The position numbers and the translations under genes are program-made. Of a stretch of 64,000 bases of DNA, positions 1 through 9,035 are shown in pieces. Source of the DNA: an uncultured Dokdonia sp. (GTDB lineage: Bacteria; Bacteroidota; Bacteroidia; Flavobacteriales; Flavobacteriaceae); NCBI RefSeq assembly GCF_947492815.1, contig NZ_CANLOB010000012.1, positions 62,001-126,000 on the forward strand, given 5' to 3'. The notes beneath the pieces were generated by a model. That model saw only the letters and a program-made list of their open reading frames with translations. It made no database searches and had not been told where the DNA came from. Positions within the stretch are counted from its first letter, which is position 1. Every line of letters begins with the position of its first letter.

Positions 1-803
1 GATGTAGAGTGAAGAATTTCAGTAAGCATTTTATGATAACTCTCAAAATTATTGAGGTTTTTATGCCCTCCATCAATGACTGTATACAACTTGGTAAGCT
101 TAGGTTTAATCTTAGAGAGCTTTACACTGGTTTTATATGGAATCAATTTATCATCAGTACCATGAATAATATGAATAGGGCATTGTACATATTTAAGCCA
201 TTTATACGTTGGTAAAGGGTATTTTATAAGCATTGATAAAGGCATAAATGGTGCATATCGTGCTGTCACTTTGGTAAGGCTGTAATAAGGTGCATCTAAG
301 ATTAACATCCTTGGGTTATTTACAGAGGCAATTTTGGTGGCAAGTCCAGAGCCTAGACTACGACCATATAAAATAATATGCTTCTCATCTACATGTTCTC
401 GTAGCTTATTATAAATTACTTGTAAGTCACGTTTCAATGCTTTTTGATTACGACGTCCTGTACTTTTCCCAAATCCTCTATAATCCATCATCACCACATC
501 ATATCCATTACGTGTAAAATCTACTGCAAATTTCCCCCATCCTTTTATACTCTTAGAATTCCCTTTAAGGTACAAAACAACACCTTTAGGTTTCTCAACT
601 TTAAAATGAAGACCATTGAGAATAGCACCATCTCTAGTTTCTATATTATATTCATCTACTTCTTGATTTTCATAAAAGAATTGAAAATCTGCAGGCAACT
701 TTTCTGGTTTAAATAAAAAGTAATCCTGTAAGTAATACAATAGTATACTTATAATTACATATACGATGAGTACAATAAGTACTATAGGTCCCCAATATGA
801 CAT
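1..803 (-). CDS. alpha/beta hydrolase (S33-like), partial, runs off the left window edge
   Basis: Reverse-strand translation from ATG at 803: MSYWGPIVLIVLIVYVIISILLYYLQDYFLFKPEKLP...VVLYLKGNSKSIKGWG...VVMMDYRGFGKSTG...IILYGRSLGSGLATKIA...PIHIIHGTDDKLIPY; GxSxG nucleophile elbow (GRSLGSG). Not in the supplied ORF track because there is no stop inside the window. Confidence 0.88.
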   Translation of the reverse strand, partial: MSYWGPIVLIVLIVYVIISILLYYLQDYFLFKPEKLPADFQFFYENQEVDEYNIETRDGAILNGLHFKVEKPKGVVLYLKGNSKSIKGWGKFAVDFTRNGYDVVMMDYRGFGKSTGRRNQKALKRDLQVIYNKLREHVDEKHIILYGRSLGSGLATKIASVNNPRMLILDAPYYSLTKVTARYAPFMPLSMLIKYPLPTYKWLKYVQCPIHIIHGTDDKLIPYKTSVKLSKIKPKLTKLYTVIDGGHKNLNNFESYHKMLTEILHST

Positions 804-1016
804 GCTTAAAGGTAGCAAAAAAGCATCAACTATACAGCCCCATTATTTTGAAGTATTTCTTACACTTTCGTGAAAACATATTCAGGAGAAATTATACTTA
901 AATAGACAACATATAAAAGCGTTGTAACTTCATATAAACGTTAAATTCTTTAACACAAAACCCCTTTTATACACAAAGGGAGAGTCGTACATTGTACCCC
1001 TCTAATAAACAAAAAA

Positions 1017-3893
1017 ATGACTTTACAAAAATCTTTACGACTAGCGTTTATGGCAATCATATGTGCTAGTTTTTTTATTGCTTGTACAGAAGGAAATGAT
1101 AGCACTGGTGGAGACGCCGAAGATAGCACATCACTTTCTGTAGATTATGAAAAATACGAACTTGAAAATGGACTTGATGTTATCTTACATAAAGATAAAA
1201 GTGATCCTATTGTTTCCCTAGCTATTCAATATGGTGTAGGATCTAATCGTGAAAAAACAGGACGTACAGGGTTTGCACACCTTTTTGAGCATATGTTATT
1301 CCAAGAATCGGAGAATGTACCACAAGATCAATTCTTTAAAAAGATACAAGATGCTGGAGGAACATTAAATGGAGGAACTTGGAAAGATGGTACCATCTAT
1401 TATGAAATAGTACCAAACAATGCGATGGAAATGGTTATGTGGTTAGAAAGTGACCGTATGGGATACCTTATTAATACAGTAACTGAATCTGCTTTTTACA
1501 ACCAACAAGAAGTTGTTCAAAATGAAAAACGTCAGCGTGTAGATAATAATCCTTACGGACATACAAACTGGGTACTAGACAAAAACATCTATCCAGAAGG
1601 ACACCCTTATAACTGGCAAGTAATTGGGGAATTAGTAGATCTTCAAAATGCTACTATTGATGATGTAAAAGAATTTTATGCAAAATACTACGGTCCTAAT
1701 AATGCGACACTAGTACTTGCTGGAGACTTTGAGACTGCAGAAGCAAAAGCAATGATCGAAAAGTATTTTGGAGAAATCAAAAGAGGACAAGAAGTTCCTA
1801 AATTGAAGCCACAACGTGTTACACTTGCTGAAACAAAGAAATTGTACCATGAGGATAATTTCGCGCAAGCGCCACAATTACATATGGTTTGGCCTACACT
1901 TGAGCAGTATACTGATGATGCATACGCATTAGACTTCTTAGCAGAGATTCTTTCTGATGGAAAAGAAGCACCTATCTATGAAGTACTTGTTAAAGAAAAA
2001 GAATTAACTTCAAATGCATTTGCATATAACAATGCACAAGAATTAGCAGGAGAGTTTCACATTATTGTAACTGCTAGTGCTGGAAAAGATCTTGACGAGG
2101 TAGAAGCTGGTATTTTTGAAGCTATGAAGCGTTTTGAAACAAATGGCATTCCTGAAGGTGATGTAGACCGTATCAAAGCAAGTCTTGAAACAGATTTCTA
2201 TAACGGAATAAGTAGTGTATTAGGAAAGTCTTTCCAAATGGCACAATACAATGTATTTGCAGGAGAGCCTAGCTTTATAGAAGACGACATTAAAAATATC
2301 AAAAAAGTTACCGAGGCAGATATCATGCGTGTATACAATACATACATAAAAGAAAAGCCATATGTATTAACTAGCTTTGTTCCTAAAGGGCAATTAGATC
2401 TTATTGTTGAAAATTCTGAAAAAGCGCCTATCGTAGAAGAAGCGATTACAGAAAATGTAGCTAAAGAAGTAAAAGACTTAGAAACTGAAGTTGTAAAATC
2501 AGAATCAAGTTTTGATCGTTCTGTAGAGCCTGCACAAGGGCCTGCACCAGCACTTAGCATTCCAAGTAGCTGGACTGCCGAATTATCTAACGGAATGAAA
2601 GTATATGGTATCGAACAAAACGAAATACCTACTGTAAACTTTAATCTTGTTATAGAAGGAGGTCATTTATTAGATAATAAAGAAAAAAATGGAGTAGCTA
2701 ACTTAATGACTGACATCTTAATGGAAGGAACAGCTACAAAAACACCAGCAGAATTAGAAAAAGCAATTCAAAGCCTTGGTGCTAGTATCAGAATGTTTAC
2801 AGGACGTGAGTCTATCGTGGTACAAGGAAATACATTAACACGTAACTTTGAAGCTACTATGGATCTAATAGAAGAAATTCTACTAGAACCACGTTGGGAT
2901 GAAGAAGAGTTTGGACGTATCAAAACTGCTACTATTAATGGTATAAAGCGTTCAAGTGCAAATCCTAATGTGATTGCAAATAGAGTGTATACAAAAACAT
3001 TATATGGAGACGATCATATTTTCTCATACCCAACAAGTGGTACAGAAGCTTCTGTAAACGCATTGACGATGGATGATTTAAAAGAGTTTTACAACAAAAA
3101 CTTCTCACCATCTATTAGTAGATTCCATATTGTAGGAAAGATCAAGAAAGAATCTGCTTTAAATGCCTTAAAAGATTTAGAAACAAAATGGGCTGCAAAA
3201 GAGGTGACCATACCTACGTATGAAATTCCTGAACAAAGAAGCAACTCTTCTTTATTATTTGTAGATGTACCTAACTCAAAACAATCGGTGATCAATATCG
3301 GATACTTAGGCTTAGCACGTACAGATAAAGATTTTTATCCTGCCGAAGTAATGAATTATAATTTAGGAGGTGCTTTTAATGGAGTTGTAAATAGAATTCT
3401 TCGTGAAGAAAAGGGGTATACCTATGGTGCTCGTACTGGCTTTAGTGGTACAAAAATACCTGGAACGTTTACTGCTTCTTCAAGCGTACGTACCAACACT
3501 ACAGGAGAATCTGTACAAATCTTTAAAGACGAAATTGAGCGTTATAAAGAAGGTATTACTGCAGAAGACCTTGAGTTTACTAAAAATGCACTGATTAAAT
3601 CTAATGCACGTCGTTTTGAAACACAAGGTGCTTTATTAGGCATGCTACAAGAGATGAGTGCTTATGGCTTATCTCCAGATTATATAGAAGGAGAAGAGGC
3701 TACTGTACGTAATATGACGTTAGAGCAGCACAAAGCACTTGCAAACAAATATCTAGATGAGTCTAGAATGGCATACTTAGTTGTTGGAGATGCTGCAACG
3801 CAATATGCACAATTTGAAAAAATGGGATTTGATGAAGTAAAATTACTAGATAAAGATGGTAATGAAACGACTTTAAAACCTGTAAAGCAATAA
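1017..3893 (+). CDS. M16 family zinc metallopeptidase (two-domain, lipoprotein)
   Basis: HLFEHMLFQ (HxxEH motif), two M16 halves, lipobox-like FFIAC. Confidence 0.93.
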   Translation: MTLQKSLRLAFMAIICASFFIACTEGNDSTGGDAEDSTSLSVDYEKYELENGLDVILHKDKSDPIVSLAIQYGVGSNREKTGRTGFAHLFEHMLFQESENVPQDQFFKKIQDAGGTLNGGTWKDGTIYYEIVPNNAMEMVMWLESDRMGYLINTVTESAFYNQQEVVQNEKRQRVDNNPYGHTNWVLDKNIYPEGHPYNWQVIGELVDLQNATIDDVKEFYAKYYGPNNATLVLAGDFETAEAKAMIEKYFGEIKRGQEVPKLKPQRVTLAETKKLYHEDNFAQAPQLHMVWPTLEQYTDDAYALDFLAEILSDGKEAPIYEVLVKEKELTSNAFAYNNAQELAGEFHIIVTASAGKDLDEVEAGIFEAMKRFETNGIPEGDVDRIKASLETDFYNGISSVLGKSFQMAQYNVFAGEPSFIEDDIKNIKKVTEADIMRVYNTYIKEKPYVLTSFVPKGQLDLIVENSEKAPIVEEAITENVAKEVKDLETEVVKSESSFDRSVEPAQGPAPALSIPSSWTAELSNGMKVYGIEQNEIPTVNFNLVIEGGHLLDNKEKNGVANLMTDILMEGTATKTPAELEKAIQSLGASIRMFTGRESIVVQGNTLTRNFEATMDLIEEILLEPRWDEEEFGRIKTATINGIKRSSANPNVIANRVYTKTLYGDDHIFSYPTSGTEASVNALTMDDLKEFYNKNFSPSISRFHIVGKIKKESALNALKDLETKWAAKEVTIPTYEIPEQRSNSSLLFVDVPNSKQSVINIGYLGLARTDKDFYPAEVMNYNLGGAFNGVVNRILREEKGYTYGARTGFSGTKIPGTFTASSSVRTNTTGESVQIFKDEIERYKEGITAEDLEFTKNALIKSNARRFETQGALLGMLQEMSAYGLSPDYIEGEEATVRNMTLEQHKALANKYLDESRMAYLVVGDAATQYAQFEKMGFDEVKLLDKDGNETTLKPVKQ

Positions 3894-3912
3894 TCGTTTT
3901 TTAACGATACAT

Positions 3913-3948
3913 AAAAAGGGGCATCGATATGATGTCCCTTTTTTTTTC
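3913..3948 (+). terminator. rho-independent terminator after the M16 peptidase
   Basis: aaaaaggggcatc-gatat-gatgtccctttttttttcc hairpin plus T-run directly 3' of the stop. Confidence 0.75.
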
Positions 3949-4261
3949 CTTGAAGAAAGGAATCTGTTTCTTTTTTTGGCGATTAAAAAAGAAAAGAATG
4001 AATCTTGAGATTCCTATTTTTCGTTTCCCCGACCCTAAAGGAAGCGAAAAATAAAAACGGTAGTACTTAAGAATATACTCGCCTTTTAAGGATAGGAGAA
4101 GAAAAACATGTTCAGCTATGTAGAATGAATACTGAGATTCCCGCCTTCATGGGAATGGAAAGAAGACCTCTGATTAAAGTTTATCCTGAGTAATAGTCAA
4201 AGGACAGGAATAAAAAACATATTTTAAGTACCTTAGTCTTTATCATCAAACACTAGATACG

Positions 4262-5758
4262 CTGAAACTTTTCGAACACATTAAAAAACATCCTGTTCTT
4301 ATTATTTCTATAAGTCTACTCCTCCTTTTTGCGGGATTTGTGGTTGTAAATACGGCAGGGTTTTATACTAGTATCGAGCATGCCTCCTTATGGGTTCGTA
4401 AATGGTTTGGACATTTTTACCTCTATCTAGGATTATTTTGTGTGCTCTTTATATTGATATTAGCGCTTTCCCCTTTCGGGAAACAAAAATTAGGCAACGC
4501 AACCGATGTTCCAGAGTTTTCACGTTGGGCTTGGATTGCCATGCTTTACAGTGCTGGTATGGGTGCTGGTATTCTCTTACGAGCCGTTCAAGAACCTGTA
4601 TTTATGCAACAAAACCCACCCATACAGACAGGTGCTTCATCTAATATCATTGCATTAGAATACACTTTTTACCAATGGGGATTTACCGCTTGGGCATTTT
4701 ATGGCCTCTTTGCACTAATTATAGGTTACTATTTATTCACTAAAAAACGTTCTGCTCTTATTAGTGCTTCTATACAAAGCATCACGACGCATCAACTACC
4801 CAAACACAGCATTGATATTTTAGCGACCATTACCACTGTTTTTGGACTCGTGGGTGCTGTAGGATTAGGAACTACTCAAATTAATGGAGGATTGAACCAT
4901 ATCACACAAGGAGATTTTGGGCTTTGGACAACCATTGGAATTACCCTGTGTATCGCTATTCTTGCTTTCTTTTCTGTTTGGAAAGGAATGCATAAAGGTA
5001 TCAAACGTATTTCGACACTTAATATATGGATCACGTTGGCGATCCTGCTGTATGTATTTGTTCAAAGTGATATGGTGGCAGTTGTATCCGCTTTCGCGAA
5101 AGCGGTCACACACTACATCAAAGATTTTATTCCACTAAGTCTTGCTATCGGATCCTATGATCCTGGCGAGGCCTTTTTAACCGACTGGACCTATTATTAT
5201 TGGGCATTTTGGCTTGCTTGGGCTCCGTTTACAGGTATTTTTATTGCCCGAATCTCTCGTGGAAGAACCATTAGAGAACTGTTACTGGGTGTCTTGATCA
5301 TTCCTGCGATGGGTACATTTTTTTGGTTTAGTGTTTTTGGCGATAGTGCATTTACCATCATAGAAAATTGGGGGACGTATACCAACGAATTTGGAGATGT
5401 ATTTTCTTCCATATTTGTATTTTTTGAAAACTACCCTTTTGCGAGTGTACTCAATGTGATTACCATGATCTTATTAGTAAGTTTTTTAGTCACTTCGGTA
5501 GACTCTGCGGTATTTGTATTAAGCATGTTTACTGACCACGGAAACCCAACACCCAAACGCAGACACCGACTTATCTGGTCAATAGGAATTGCAGTATTTG
5601 CCATTGCAATGATTCTCTTGGGTAATGCCCGTCCAGAAATTAATGTGCTAGTTGCTCTTCAAAAATTATTGATCATTACCTCCCTCCCATTTGCCTTATT
5701 TATGGTGGTTATGGTTATAGTATTTGTAAGAGATATTGTAAAGAAAAAACATACATAA
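4262..5758 (+). CDS. BCCT family (betaine/choline/carnitine) transporter; probable non-ATG start at 4262
   Basis: Multi-TM protein with BCCT-like segments (WAWIAMLYSAGMGAGIL, WTYYYWAFWLAWAPFTGIFIARISRGRTIRE). Reading frame open upstream of the ORF-track start (4340): LKLFEHIKKHPVLIISISLLLLFAGFVVVNTAGFY supplies TM1. Confidence 0.85.
   Translation: MKLFEHIKKHPVLIISISLLLLFAGFVVVNTAGFYTSIEHASLWVRKWFGHFYLYLGLFCVLFILILALSPFGKQKLGNATDVPEFSRWAWIAMLYSAGMGAGILLRAVQEPVFMQQNPPIQTGASSNIIALEYTFYQWGFTAWAFYGLFALIIGYYLFTKKRSALISASIQSITTHQLPKHSIDILATITTVFGLVGAVGLGTTQINGGLNHITQGDFGLWTTIGITLCIAILAFFSVWKGMHKGIKRISTLNIWITLAILLYVFVQSDMVAVVSAFAKAVTHYIKDFIPLSLAIGSYDPGEAFLTDWTYYYWAFWLAWAPFTGIFIARISRGRTIRELLLGVLIIPAMGTFFWFSVFGDSAFTIIENWGTYTNEFGDVFSSIFVFFENYPFASVLNVITMILLVSFLVTSVDSAVFVLSMFTDHGNPTPKRRHRLIWSIGIAVFAIAMILLGNARPEINVLVALQKLLIITSLPFALFMVVMVIVFVRDIVKKKHT
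5088..5105. repeat. interspersed palindrome CCGCTTTCGCGAAAGCGG inside the BCCT gene
   Basis: Perfect 18-bp palindrome, read as SAFAKAV. Confidence 0.95.
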
Positions 5759-5899
5759 ACTACTCTACTACCTACTAAATCTAGTACAAAGCCTTGTTTA
5801 CTCATCCAAACATTGTCTTCCCTAATTTATCGTATACTTCATATGGGTTGTCTCCTACATTTGATAGAAATCATACGCAACCATTAGCTATACCCAAAT

Positions 5900-6484
5900 A
5901 TGAATACATTAAAAATAATACTACTTTGCTTTTTATTAGGTACGCCACTTACTGCCATTTCTCAAAGCGGATTTAGAACAATACGTAGCGCCGAGAATAC
6001 TATCGCAGAAGGAAATTTTAAAAAAGCATTAAAACAATTAAATAGAACCGAAAAATCAAATTATGGATTTTGTGGAAACGTGTATCTAGAAGCAAAAGAC
6101 CAAATTAACATTTTGCGCGGTGTAGCTTATTTAAAAAGTAAAAATTATGAGCAAGCTCGTGCAAGTCTTGATGCCATCCCATGGTTTGGACAACGAAGGG
6201 ATATTGATTCTCTAAAAGTCTTAAGCTATCAGGAACAGCTTGGAACAAAATACCTTCGCGATAGAATTGATGCTGCCATACCATTTTCAATGGTAGATTG
6301 TAGCACAGACGACTGCTATGCTTTCATACCTATTGCAGATAAGAATATGTCATTAAAGTTTAAAATTAGAGAAGACTTTGCACTTTATTTATTTGAAGAA
6401 AACCCAGAGAAGCGAAATGAAATATGGATTCATTTTTTTCTCAAATCAAATGCATATAATTTCATTAAAGGAGAAAACGAATAA
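5900..6484 (+). CDS. secreted TPR-like hypothetical protein
   Basis: Signal peptide MNTLKIILLCFLLGTPLTAISQ; helical repeat pattern. Confidence 0.7.
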   Translation: MNTLKIILLCFLLGTPLTAISQSGFRTIRSAENTIAEGNFKKALKQLNRTEKSNYGFCGNVYLEAKDQINILRGVAYLKSKNYEQARASLDAIPWFGQRRDIDSLKVLSYQEQLGTKYLRDRIDAAIPFSMVDCSTDDCYAFIPIADKNMSLKFKIREDFALYLFEENPEKRNEIWIHFFLKSNAYNFIKGENE

Positions 6485-6625
6485 CTATTGTATATTGTAG
6501 GTATTACTTTTTAAAAGCTGAAAATCACATAGTTCATTTATAAAGGAAAACCTTTAGAAAAGTAATTTAAAGTAGCTAATCTGTATGAAGTTGTAACATA
6601 CTTCTCATTTGTAATTAATTAGAAA

Positions 6626-7177
6626 ATGAAGACAATACTATTTTTCACATTAAGCCTAATTTTTCAGTTTACATTTTCACAAACTGAAAAATCTGAAGAA
6701 CTTTATAAAGAAGCTTATCTATATATTACAAAGGGAAAGTATAACAATTCAATTCAATTATTATCTCAAGCAATTGTACTAGATAGTTTAGGAAACTGTG
6801 GCACAGGAATTAATGGAAAAGCTCAAAATGAATTAGGATATGCAAATATGCGCATCCAAAACTTTGAATTAAGTAGGGATTTTTTTGACAAATCTATACA
6901 ATTAAACCCTAGAAATCCTGATCCTAGAGTAAATAAAGTGGCTTCTTATATTTTAGAAAATAACATTGAGAAAGCTAAGATTGAATTAGATTTGTTCATT
7001 AAAGAACTTCCAGGATATCCTTTAGCCTATTGGCAAAAAGGAAACATTTTAGAGAATGAAGGTAACATCGAACAAGCACTTTTTGAATATAAAAAAGCAA
7101 GAGCATTTAATAGGCAATTAAACATACTCCCTGAATCTATAATTAAAAAGCTTGATGAAAAATTAAAAAATAATTAA
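6626..7177 (+). CDS. secreted TPR repeat protein
   Basis: Signal peptide and TPR-like repeats (ELYKEAYLYITKGKYNNSIQLLSQAIVLD..., ELSRDFFDKSIQLNPRNPDP). Confidence 0.8.
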   Translation: MKTILFFTLSLIFQFTFSQTEKSEELYKEAYLYITKGKYNNSIQLLSQAIVLDSLGNCGTGINGKAQNELGYANMRIQNFELSRDFFDKSIQLNPRNPDPRVNKVASYILENNIEKAKIELDLFIKELPGYPLAYWQKGNILENEGNIEQALFEYKKARAFNRQLNILPESIIKKLDEKLKNN

Positions 7178-7191
7178 ACATCATAGAAACT

Positions 7192-8484
7192 ATGAAAGCT
7201 TATGCGCAGCTAACTCTCCTATTTGTTATATTCCTACTCGTTAGTTGCAAAGAAAATACAACAGAACAAAAAGTAGTCAAGTCAAAAACACAGATTGAAT
7301 TAAAAGAGCCAAAAGATATTCCTGTAGATACTATTGGCAGTAAAAAGAAGGTAGAAGTACCAAAACAGTATAAGCATAAGTTTGTGATAGCAAGATCTGG
7401 CTTAAATTACAGAGATGCACCAAAAGGAAATATATTAGGTAAATTTCCTTTAAACACACAGTTAAAAATAATTGAATATCCAAAAATCACAGATCAAATA
7501 AAAGAGGGAGAAACAATTATGAATGGTGAATGGGTAGGTGTCGAAAAAGATACAGATACTGTCTATGTATTCAACGGGTTCTTATCATTTGATTATGTGA
7601 CTTCAGATATTAAATTATATCTAGCTTCCTCCTACTATAAAGAACAAGAAGGTACTATAAGAACGGCCTTTATAAATGTCTCTGAAACCTATTTTGAAAA
7701 TAGATATAACGAAAGTAATGATGATAATGAAAATAGTATCCTCACTGAGGCTAATTTAAAAAAAGATACCATACGACTTACTAAAAGTCAGCGAAGTAAG
7801 TTTCTTAAATTTTCAAATATCTCAGAATCAGATACGGCTTACATCTATTCCATAGCTGATGGTAATGTAGAAACACTTCCCATCAAAGATCTACCAGTCA
7901 TTGCGTGTATGAATATTTACGGTTCTTATAATGATAATCTAAATCAAGAACACGACTATGAGTTTGGATTTGATTTAGGTACTAATTCCTATGGGGAATT
8001 TGTTTTTATTGGAAAAAACAACCCTTTTCATACCGAAAAGCTAACACCCATTATCTGGAAAAAAATAGATACTCAAGACGTCCAAAAAGAATTCAATCCT
8101 GATATTATAACAGATCATAGAAAGCGTTGGTTTAATGGTTATGAAGTAACGGCATCATATTCATTTTCGAAGGATCATCTAACGTATTATATTCAGGATT
8201 TAACAGTTAACAAAACAATACATAGATATCTCATTGTAGTAAATACAGATACAGAAAAGATTGTTTTCGAACATGTTTTAATAAACTCGGAAAGCACCTA
8301 TTTAGTTCCTTTAAGAATAACAGATAGTACTGAAAACTATAACGGTCAATGGACAGGAAAGCTATTTAAAAATAAGGAAGCGGTACTATTTGGGTTTTTA
8401 GGATACAGTTTTGGTTGTCCTTCTATTTCGATTTTAGATACGACAGAACCACCTATACGTATACTGTGTGATAATAGGCACTAA
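7192..8484 (+). CDS. lipoprotein with SH3-like domain
   Basis: Lipobox LLVSC; ARSGLNYRDAPKGNILGKFPLNTQLKIIEYP resembles a bacterial SH3 domain. Confidence 0.7.
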   Translation: MKAYAQLTLLFVIFLLVSCKENTTEQKVVKSKTQIELKEPKDIPVDTIGSKKKVEVPKQYKHKFVIARSGLNYRDAPKGNILGKFPLNTQLKIIEYPKITDQIKEGETIMNGEWVGVEKDTDTVYVFNGFLSFDYVTSDIKLYLASSYYKEQEGTIRTAFINVSETYFENRYNESNDDNENSILTEANLKKDTIRLTKSQRSKFLKFSNISESDTAYIYSIADGNVETLPIKDLPVIACMNIYGSYNDNLNQEHDYEFGFDLGTNSYGEFVFIGKNNPFHTEKLTPIIWKKIDTQDVQKEFNPDIITDHRKRWFNGYEVTASYSFSKDHLTYYIQDLTVNKTIHRYLIVVNTDTEKIVFEHVLINSESTYLVPLRITDSTENYNGQWTGKLFKNKEAVLFGFLGYSFGCPSISILDTTEPPIRILCDNRH

Positions 8485-9035
8485 AACAAAATCTTAATCA
8501 AAAGAATCGTCATAATTCTTTTCTCTTAAGATACGCTATCTACAAAAATCAACCTGAAGACGCTCGCAATATTCGTAACAGTAAAAAAATGAATTACAGT
8601 TTTTAAATGTGACAATAAAGGTAGAATTATAAATTTGGCTAATTACTTAACTGAAAGGTTAGTGCTTGAAAATCTGCTACTATTCTTATACTAGACTGTT
8701 ATGCTCAATTCCTTCTATAAAGAAACCCTATTAATTTCTTTGGCTTTGGAAAGACCAACTAGATAAAATTATTGATGAGTATAAAAGAATGATGGCCTTA
8801 AAGATTTCCTTTCAGCAATTACCGGAAAAGAATAACGCTCTACAACAGAGAACTGAGACAAATCAATTCAATACGTTATTATATCACTTTACGCTGAATG
8901 TATTGATGTATCAAAAATACAGGTAAAAATACCCTACTATAGAATAGTGCAAAATAGTACTTTGCCAATCTATATAACGAATTATCTCTAAAAGAGACAT
9001 TGTACTATAGACTTCACTTAAATCCCTATAAACTC

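Noticed and set aside
9-716. Plus-strand small ORFs 9-215 and 444-716
   Set aside because: They overlap a clear minus-strand alpha/beta hydrolase reading frame.
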